From Chloroflexota bacterium (GTDB lineage: Bacteria > Chloroflexota > Chloroflexia > Thermomicrobiales > UBA6265): a stretch of DNA of 18,612 nt. The translations under genes were made by a program, and so were the position numbers. Below, one piece after another: positions 13,297 through 18,612 of this stretch. The stretch lies in NCBI GenBank assembly GCA_023423795.1, contig JAFAEX010000111.1:1-18612 (forward strand), read 5' to 3'. Each line of letters opens with the position of its first letter. The first letter of the stretch is position 1. Under the pieces are notes generated by a model. The model did not search any database. It saw nothing but the letters and a program-made list of their open reading frames with translations, and was not told the origin of the DNA.

Positions 13297-14259
13297 ATGG
13301 ACAGCAGGCGCATGGTCGACCCCGAACTCCTCCCGATGCTCGACCTGTTCCCGAACGGGCGGTTCACGGCGGGCGCCCTCGCCCAGACGCGGGCCGGCTT
13401 CGCCGCGCTGCTGGCCGAGGCGAGCGCCGCCGCTCCGGACGTTCCCGGCGTGGCCGTCAGCGAACGCAGCGTGCCCGGGCGCGACGGCGCGCCGGACGTG
13501 CGTGCGCTGGTCTACCTGCCGGACGACGCGCCGCGCCCGCTCCCCGCGCTGCTCTGGATCCACGGCGGCGGGCACGTGGTGGGCGTCGCCGAGCAATCCG
13601 GGCCGACCGTCAAGCGGATCGCGGCCGAGGTCGGCTGCGCGGTCGTCTCCGTCGATTACCGCCTGTCGCCGGAGACCCCGTTCCCCGGGCAACTGGAGGA
13701 TTGTTACGCCGCCCTCGCCTGGCTGCGCGGCGCGTTCACCGACCTCGGCGTCGATCCCGACCGGATCGCGGTGGGCGGCGACAGCGCCGGCGGCGGGCTG
13801 GCGGCCGGGCTAGCGCTGCTGGCCCGCGACCGCGGCGAGATCCCGCTCGCCTACCAACTGCTGATCTACCCGATGCTCGACGACCGGACCGCCTCGACGG
13901 TGGAGCCGCCCGTGATGTGCGGCGAGTTCGTCTGGAACCGCGACGCCAACCGCTTCGGCTGGAACGCGTTCCTCGGGCAGGAGCCGGGCGGCGCGGACGT
14001 CTCCCCCTACGCCGCCCCGGCGCGCGCCGAATCGCTGGCCGGGTTGCCGCCGGCGTTCATCGGCGTCGGCGACCTCGACCTGTTCGCCGAGGAGGACATC
14101 GCCTACGCCGGGCGGCTCATCCGCGACGGCGTCCCCACGGAACTGCACGTCTACCCCGGCGCAATCCACGGCTTCTACAACATCCCCGGCGCGGCGATCG
14201 CGGAAGCGGCGACCGGGGATTACCTCGACGCGCTGCGCCGCGCCTTGCGCCGCGCCTGA
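13297..14259 (+). CDS. Alpha/beta hydrolase, type IV (HSL) carboxylesterase
   Basis: A 320-residue esterase of the hormone-sensitive-lipase family, which hydrolyses short-chain acyl esters in the cytoplasm. The oxyanion motif is HGGG at 89-92, the nucleophile S163 is in GGDSAGG, the acid is probably D261 in GVGDLDLFAEED, and the base is H291 in AIHGFYNIPGA. The N-terminal cap helices (residues 1-50) are typical, and the length is the family norm. The ATG at 13297 has GGAGG (13287-13291) 5 bases ahead. The SDR gene follows after 57 bases on the same strand, so the two are probably co-transcribed, perhaps acting on an ester and the released alcohol; the natural substrate is not evident. Confidence 0.92.
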   Translation: MDSRRMVDPELLPMLDLFPNGRFTAGALAQTRAGFAALLAEASAAAPDVPGVAVSERSVPGRDGAPDVRALVYLPDDAPRPLPALLWIHGGGHVVGVAEQSGPTVKRIAAEVGCAVVSVDYRLSPETPFPGQLEDCYAALAWLRGAFTDLGVDPDRIAVGGDSAGGGLAAGLALLARDRGEIPLAYQLLIYPMLDDRTASTVEPPVMCGEFVWNRDANRFGWNAFLGQEPGGADVSPYAAPARAESLAGLPPAFIGVGDLDLFAEEDIAYAGRLIRDGVPTELHVYPGAIHGFYNIPGAAIAEAATGDYLDALRRALRRA

Positions 14260-14316
14260 CGCCGGGCGCGCACGTCGATCCGGACCCGGAAACCGGTTCA
14301 CCGAACGGAGGACGCC

Positions 14317-15081
14317 ATGCGATTGCAGGGGAAGGTAGCCATCGTCACCGGGGCGGGCTCCGGCATCGGGCTGGCGACCGCCACCCGGTTCGCCGCTGAA
14401 GGGGCCTCGGTCGTCGCGACCGACCGGAACGGCGAACGGCTCGCCGCCGCCGTGGCCGGCATCACCGCGAGCGGCGGGCAGGCCGTCGCCGCGCAGGGCG
14501 ACATCAGCGACCGGGCGACCGCCGAGGGCCTGACCGACCTGGCGCTGGAAACGTGGGGCCGCCTCGACGTGCTCGTCAACAACGCCGGGGTGATGGACTA
14601 CATGCAAGGCGTCGGCGAGGTGACCGACGACGTCTGGCGGCGGGTGCTGGCGATCAACCTCGACGGGCCGATGTTTGCCAGCCGCCGCGCGGTCCGGCAG
14701 ATGCTGGAGCAGGGCGGCGGCGCGATCGTCAACGTCGCCTCCACCGCCGGCATTTCCGGCGCGGCGGCGGGTGCGGCCTACACGGCGTCAAAACACGCGC
14801 TGGTCGGCCTGACCCGCAATACCGCCTGGATGTACGCCGACCGCGGCATCCGCTGCAACGCGATCTGCCCGGGCGGCACGGCAACCAACATTGCCGAGTC
14901 GATGCCGACCGACCGGCTCGATCCGGTCGGCGGCGCGCGGGCCGCCGCCTACAGCGCGCTGATCCCGGCCTTCCTCGAACCGGACGACATCGCGGCGTTG
15001 GCGCTGTTCCTCGCCTCCGACGAATCGCGGCACATCAACGGCGCGATCATCCCCGCCGACGCCGGCTGGACGGCGGCGTAG
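14317..15081 (+). CDS. Short-chain dehydrogenase/reductase (classical SDR)
   Basis: A 254-residue classical SDR, an NAD(P)-dependent oxidoreductase of alcohols or ketones. TGAGSGIG at 11-18 binds the dinucleotide; D36 in VATDRN at the end of strand 2 favours NAD(H). NNAG is at 88-91, and the catalytic tetrad is N114, S142, Y155 and K159 (AAYTASKHAL). PGGTATNIAESM is the usual post-PG loop. Cytoplasmic, normally a tetramer. The ATG at 14317 has GGAGG (14307-14311) 5 bases ahead. It is the second gene of a pair with the esterase and ends 16 bases before a hairpin. The substrate cannot be told; annotations such as 3-oxoacyl-ACP reductase or glucose dehydrogenase would be over-specific. Confidence 0.94.
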   Translation: MRLQGKVAIVTGAGSGIGLATATRFAAEGASVVATDRNGERLAAAVAGITASGGQAVAAQGDISDRATAEGLTDLALETWGRLDVLVNNAGVMDYMQGVGEVTDDVWRRVLAINLDGPMFASRRAVRQMLEQGGGAIVNVASTAGISGAAAGAAYTASKHALVGLTRNTAWMYADRGIRCNAICPGGTATNIAESMPTDRLDPVGGARAAAYSALIPAFLEPDDIAALALFLASDESRHINGAIIPADAGWTAA

Positions 15082-15097
15082 CCGGGCGACGGATGAT

Positions 15098-15126
15098 CTC
15101 GGGTGCGGCTGCCTGCCGCGCCCGAG
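15098..15126 (+). terminator. Hairpin terminator after the SDR gene
   Basis: CTCGGGTGCGGC (15098-15109) pairs with GCCGCGCCCGAG (15115-15126) in 12 bp with one G-T pair and a 5-base loop, 16 bases after the stop. There is no T-run. Confidence 0.6.
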
Positions 15127-15148
15127 GATGACGACGACCGGGATCGAC

Positions 15149-15202
15149 GCAACCGCCATCATCTCCGGCCATCGCCGACCGCCCGGAGATGATGGCGGTT
15201 GC
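15149..15202. repeat. Perfect 20-bp inverted repeat overlapping the S unit of copy 5
   Basis: GCAACCGCCATCATCTCCGG (15149-15168) is the exact reverse complement of 15183-15202, with a 14-base loop. The right arm plus loop is the S unit of repeat copy 5, so an extra inverted partial S has formed a strong hairpin between the convergent SDR and amidase genes. It may act as a two-way terminator. Confidence 0.75.
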
Positions 15203-15274
15203 TGTATTGATTCGGCCACGGTGATGCCCGGGGACGAATCCCCGGGCTTCGCCAACGAAGCCCCTCCGGGGCTG
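15169..15274 (-). repeat. Dispersed composite repeat, copy 5
   Basis: The R part 15227-15274, on the minus strand, reads CAGCCCCGGAGGGGCT, then TCGTTGGCGA, then AGCCCGGGGATTCGTCC. The S part is 15169-15202, 24 bases beyond R. A lone S unit in the other orientation is at 15302-15335 and matches copy 5's S at almost every position (GCAACCGCCATCA, then CGATCGGCGATGG). Confidence 0.75.
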
Positions 15275-15301
15275 GGCACGGGCGGTGGTCGCCCTATTTT
15301 G

Positions 15302-15335
15302 GCAACCGCCATCAACCCCGGGCGATCGGCGATGG
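15302..15335 (+). repeat. Solitary S unit of the dispersed repeat
   Basis: A 34-base unit starting GCAACCGCCATCAACCCCGG. It aligns with the minus strand of 15169-15202 with few differences. It lies 40 bases from the 3' end of the amidase gene. Confidence 0.65.
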
Positions 15336-15374
15336 CGCACGATCCATCAGCCCGGCCAGAAGCGCGTCCCCGGA

Positions 15375-16826
15375 TCAGTCCGCCGAAGCGGCGACCGCTT
15401 CCACCGCCGGGCGCAGACCCTGCGCCCACGGGCCGATCGCCTCAATGGCCGCCGCCGCGGCGAAGGCGTCGGCGTCGGCGAAGGTGCGGGCGACGACCTG
15501 CACCCCGGTCGGCACGCCGTCGCGGGAGAAGCCGGAAGGCATCGAAATCACCGGGCAGCGCGACGCGATGTTGAACGGGATCGTCATCAGGTGGTCGGAT
15601 GCCGGCAGCGCATGGATGCCGAAGTCGGCGCCCTTGCCGGCTTCGAGCCCCGCCGGGCCGGCCGGCAGCGCCGGGATCGCCAGCGTCGGGCAGAGCAGGA
15701 TGCGGTACTCCTCCAGCACCGCGCCGAGGGCCATCGTGGCATTGCCCTCCAGTTCGTAGCCGCGCAACACTCCGCTGCTGGCAGCCGCGCCGGTCACGGT
15801 GGCGAAGTCGATGGCGTAGGGCGTCAGCTTGTCGCGGTGCTCCTCCAGCAGGGCGGCGACCCAGGCGCCGAAGATCGCGCCGAAGTGGATCGCGGCGGCC
15901 TCGATGATCTCCCGCCGGTCCCAGCCGATGCTGACCTCCTCGACCTCCGCCCCGGCCGCGCGCAGCGCCTCGGCGGCGGCGAGCGTGTTTGCGCGCACGT
16001 CGGGATCGACGTCCCAGCCGTCGAGGTCCAGCGACAGCGCGACCTTCCAGCCGCGGACGTCGCCCGGCTCGGCCGGCAGCACGACCGTGTCCCGCAGCGA
16101 GGCGATGTCGCGCGGGTGCGGCCCGGAGATCACGTTCTGGAAGAGCGCGCAATCGGCCACGGTGCGGGCCAGCGGGCCCTCGTGGCAGTAGTGGTCGAGG
16201 TTGAAGGGCGGGTCCTGCGGCACCCTGCCGTACGGCGGCTTGTAGCCGACCACGCCGCAGCATGACGCCGGGATACGGATGCTGCCGCCGATGTCCGACC
16301 CGCCGGCCAGCGTCGTCGTACCCGCCGCCAGCGACGCGCCCGCGCCGCCGGAGGAACCGCCGACGTCGAAGGCGGTGTTCCACGGGTTGCGGGTGTCGCC
16401 GAACAGGCGCGACCAGGTGAACCCGGCGCAGGCGAACTCCGGCTGGGTGGTGCGGGCGTGGACGATGCCGCCGGCCGCCAGCACGCGCTCGGCCAGCGGC
16501 GCGGTGTGGTCGGCGACGTAATCGGCGTAGACCTCGGAGGCGAAGGTGTTGGGCTGCCCGGCGATGCCCATCTCCTCCTTGATCGCGACCGGGATGCCCT
16601 CCAGCGGGCGCGGGTCGTCGCCCTTGCCGAGGTAGCGCGCTTCCGCCTCGCGGGCCGATTCCAGCGCGGCGTCGAAAAACTCCCAGGTGAAGGCGTTGAC
16701 CGTCGGCTCGACGGTCTCGGCGCGGGCGATGACCGCCTGCATCAGTTCGACCGGCGACAGCGCCTTTTCGCGGAACAGCGCCAGCGCCTCGGTTGCGGAC
16801 AGGTAACTGGGATCGGCGGTTACCAC
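15375..16826 (-). CDS. Amidase signature family hydrolase
   Basis: A 483-residue amidase-signature enzyme that hydrolyses carboxamides (or forms part of transamidation systems) with a Ser-cisSer-Lys triad. Visible: K83 in GIPVAIKEEMG, S158 in VGGSSGGAGASLAAG and S182 in GSDIGGSIRIPAS. The spacings of 75 and 24 residues equal those of the family. The C-terminal half has the usual core (GYKPPYGRVP, then GPLARTVADCALF, then FSRDGVPTGVQVVARTFAD). The start is GTG at 16826 with GAGGAGG (complement of 16832-16838) 5 bases ahead; no nearby ATG competes. It is unlikely to be GatA, since no gatB or gatC is here. It follows the solute-binding protein gene on the same strand after 150 bases, which suggests use of an imported amide or peptide-like compound. 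Confidence 0.93.
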   Translation of the reverse strand: MVTADPSYLSATEALALFREKALSPVELMQAVIARAETVEPTVNAFTWEFFDAALESAREAEARYLGKGDDPRPLEGIPVAIKEEMGIAGQPNTFASEVYADYVADHTAPLAERVLAAGGIVHARTTQPEFACAGFTWSRLFGDTRNPWNTAFDVGGSSGGAGASLAAGTTTLAGGSDIGGSIRIPASCCGVVGYKPPYGRVPQDPPFNLDHYCHEGPLARTVADCALFQNVISGPHPRDIASLRDTVVLPAEPGDVRGWKVALSLDLDGWDVDPDVRANTLAAAEALRAAGAEVEEVSIGWDRREIIEAAAIHFGAIFGAWVAALLEEHRDKLTPYAIDFATVTGAAASSGVLRGYELEGNATMALGAVLEEYRILLCPTLAIPALPAGPAGLEAGKGADFGIHALPASDHLMTIPFNIASRCPVISMPSGFSRDGVPTGVQVVARTFADADAFAAAAAIEAIGPWAQGLRPAVEAVAASAD

Positions 16827-16976
16827 CGCGGCCTCCTCGATCGCGTGCGTTCGGATGCGACTTCGCCGGCAGGATAGCGCGACCGGCCCGCGAGCGCTGA
16901 GCCAGCAGATTCGTCTGCCAAGCCCGGCCTCGGGTCGAAGCCGGGTTCGGTTCGTTGCGTTCGTTCGGAATGTCCC
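16827..16976. other. Spacer between binding protein and amidase genes
   Basis: 150 bases. They contain a short CCCGGC/GCCGGG stem (around 16923-16945) that could be a weak terminator, and the amidase ribosome binding site. I see no strong promoter, so co-transcription from the binding protein gene is possible. Confidence 0.4.
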
Positions 16977-18611
16977 CTACCCCGCCGGGCGGATGTCCTG
17001 GTAGTAGAAGGTGAGGATGTTGATCGGGTTGAGCACGATGCCCTCGATCCCCTCGCGGTAGGCGATGGTAGAGACGGGGTGGGCGTAGAAAATGGCCGGC
17101 GGGTCCTCGGCGGTGATAATCCGCTGCACCTCGGCCACCGCCGCGTCGTAGGCGGCCGGGTCGGTCGCCGCCACAGCCTCGTCGAGCAGGTCCTGCACCG
17201 CTTCGTTGCAGTACCCGGTGAAGTTCGCGCCGCCCGCCGCGCCGTCCATCTCGCAGCCGACCAGCGCGTTCAACTGCGACCAGGCGTCGTTGTACGGCGG
17301 CCACCACGCCCACCAGAAGATGTCGGGCCGCTCCTCCGGGGTGGCGTCGCCGTAAAGCAGGCCGACGTAGGAGGTCGTCTCGATCTCGGTGATGGTCACG
17401 TGGAGCCCGAGTTCGGCGAGGTTGGCCTGGTACAACTGCGCCACCAGTTTGACGGTCTGGATGCCCGGCTCCAGCGCCAGTTCCAGCGTCGTGCCCTCGG
17501 GAACCCCGGCGGCGGCAAGCAACTCGCGCGCCTTGTCGAGGTCGGTCGCGTACATGAACGCTTCGGGGCTGAACCCGCGCAGCGACGGCGCGACGAATCC
17601 CGCCGGCTGGTCGGCGTAGCCCAGCCACAACCCGTCGATGACTTCGGCATACGGGAACGCCCAACTGAGCGCCTGCCGCGCCTCGGGCGAGGAAAGCGCG
17701 CCGGCCGGGTTCAGGTACAGGTAATCGACCCGCACCGATGGCGCGTCGGCGACGACGACGCCCGGAGCCCCGCGCAGCGCGTCGAAATCCTCCGGCGTCA
17801 GCGCCATCGTGAGATCGACCTCGCCGGTCTCGATCAACTGGCGCCGGGTCGAGTTCTCAGGCACCACCCGCAGGACGATCTGCTGGTAGGCCGGCAATTC
17901 CGGGCCGCCCCACCACGATTCGTTCTTTTCCAGCCGCAGCAACGACGCCGGTTCGAACTCGGCCAGCCGGTACGGCCCGGTGCCGCAGCCTTCGGCGTTG
18001 ATCTGCGCCCAGGCACGGCCCCAGTCGCCGTCTTCGTCGTGCTCCCGCAGCAGGTTCGCGTTGACGACGAGCGTGCCGTAACTGGCGGCGACGGCGGCCT
18101 CGAACAGCGGCTGCGGGCGGCCGAGGTCGAAGACGACGGTGCGCGCGTCCGGCGCGGAGATGGCGTCGATGCTCGGCACGAAGCGGGTCCAGTCGGCCCC
18201 GGCGCCGTAGCCGACGGTCATGTACCGCTCGAAGGAGAGGCGGACCGCCTCGGCATCGCAGGGGGAGCCGTCCTGGAAGGTGATCCCGTCGCGAAGGGTG
18301 AAGGTCCAGACGCTCTGGTCCTCGTTGGCGTCCCACGATTCGGCCAGCAACCCGACGTATTCGTCGGTCGCCGCGCCCTTCAGCGCGATCAGCCCCTCGT
18401 AGATGCCGAGCACCGCCAGCGACGAGCGGGCGTCGGCGGCGAGGTGCGGGTCGAGGTCGGAGGGAGAGCCGTCCAGCGCCAGCGTCAGCGTCGGCCCGTC
18501 GGCCTGCCGCCGCGCGAGGGTCGCCGGAGACGGCCCCTGCGCCGGCGCGGCGAGGGAAGGGCGTCCGTCGCGACCGATCAGGCCGGCGGCGAGCCCCGCC
18601 GCGGTGCCGGC
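16977..18611 (-). CDS. ABC transporter family 5 solute-binding protein, 5' end beyond the window
   Basis: A partial gene; 544 residues are visible and the frame stays open to the window edge. It is a periplasmic-type or lipid-anchored extracellular binding protein of the oligopeptide/dipeptide/nickel class (SBP_bac_5). The first visible residues are a hydrophobic AGTAAGLAAGLIG, the end of an export signal, then TLTLALDGSPSDLDPHLAAD, the usual first strand and DP motif. Further family stretches are LGIYEGLIALKG, WTFTLRDGITFQDGSPCDAE, NAEGCGTGPYRLAEFEPAS and EARQALSWAFPYAEVIDGLW. Family members bring peptides or related solutes to a permease; the permease and ATPase genes are not in the window. 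The initiator GTG that could be placed at 18413 is not real, since homologous sequence continues upstream. The ligand is unknown. Confidence 0.9.
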   Translation of the reverse strand, partial: AGTAAGLAAGLIGRDGRPSLAAPAQGPSPATLARRQADGPTLTLALDGSPSDLDPHLAADARSSLAVLGIYEGLIALKGAATDEYVGLLAESWDANEDQSVWTFTLRDGITFQDGSPCDAEAVRLSFERYMTVGYGAGADWTRFVPSIDAISAPDARTVVFDLGRPQPLFEAAVAASYGTLVVNANLLREHDEDGDWGRAWAQINAEGCGTGPYRLAEFEPASLLRLEKNESWWGGPELPAYQQIVLRVVPENSTRRQLIETGEVDLTMALTPEDFDALRGAPGVVVADAPSVRVDYLYLNPAGALSSPEARQALSWAFPYAEVIDGLWLGYADQPAGFVAPSLRGFSPEAFMYATDLDKARELLAAAGVPEGTTLELALEPGIQTVKLVAQLYQANLAELGLHVTITEIETTSYVGLLYGDATPEERPDIFWWAWWPPYNDAWSQLNALVGCEMDGAAGGANFTGYCNEAVQDLLDEAVAATDPAAYDAAVAEVQRIITAEDPPAIFYAHPVSTIAYREGIEGIVLNPINILTFYYQDIRPAG

Positions 18612-18612
18612 C

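Noticed and set aside
15442..17664. A 740-codon minus-strand open frame spanning both the amidase and the binding protein.
   Set aside because: It is a shadow in GC-rich DNA; the true frames carry the amidase triad and family 5 binding-protein motifs, and the shadow is low-complexity Arg/Gly/Ala.
1..18612. Search for tRNA genes by T-arm pattern (GGTTCGAnTCC) and for other structural RNAs.
   Set aside because: No convincing T-arm with matching acceptor ends was found by eye on either strand; a covariance-model scan was not possible.

Overview
The window is high-GC bacterial DNA. Its best taxonomic clue is a group of exported proteins that share an N-terminus of the form MDxxxFDxLTRgxxxaTxRRxAL followed by a hydrophobic stretch. 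I associate this twin-arginine (Tat) leader style with Thermomicrobiales-type Chloroflexota. Gene content fits a heterotrophic soil or thermal bacterium of that kind: an amidohydrolase, an amidase, an HpaB-type monooxygenase, a family 5 solute-binding protein, an SDR, a type IV esterase and a cysteine-type MurA. The taxonomic call is inference, because there is no rRNA or other marker.

Layout. 1-226: G-rich non-coding DNA. 227-838 (-): membrane-anchored exported protein with a long leader and a good promoter at 1185-1212. 1805-3244 (+): metal-dependent amidohydrolase, followed by a 25-bp perfect hairpin made of GAGACGA heptamers. 3436-5849 (+): four consecutive paralogous genes for small Tat-leader, cysteine-rich, very basic proteins; the first three are each followed by a GC-rich hairpin. 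5908-6357 (-): another small Tat-leader protein with its own TTGACC-17-TACGAT promoter. 6670-9462 (-): operon of HpaB-like monooxygenase, RidA-family protein (ATGA overlap) and DUF1028 protein, with a second GAGACGA hairpin between the last two. 9463-10110: repeat cluster. 10111-11478 (-): murA, divergent from a DUF4239 membrane protein (11618-12415, +). 12416-13296: gene-free block holding a 270-bp palindromic element built of 11-bp phased repeats, plus a dispersed repeat and an intrinsic terminator. 13297-15081 (+): type IV esterase and SDR. 15082-15374: repeats. 15375-16826 and 16977-18611 (-): GTG-started amidase and a solute-binding protein cut by the window edge.

The most unusual content is (i) the array of four Tat-leader proteins carrying repeated C-x6-C-x5-CC-x4-C-xn-C modules, the cysteine framework of inhibitor-cystine-knot (knottin) peptides; (ii) the 12588-12857 element with four 11-bp units at each end in opposite orientation; (iii) a roughly 100-bp two-part dispersed repeat present five times, always between genes; and (iv) the GAGACGA hairpins, one of which encodes the C-terminal tail of the RidA protein. 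The metabolic genes look like catabolism of amides and aromatic or heterocyclic compounds, but no complete pathway can be read from this window.
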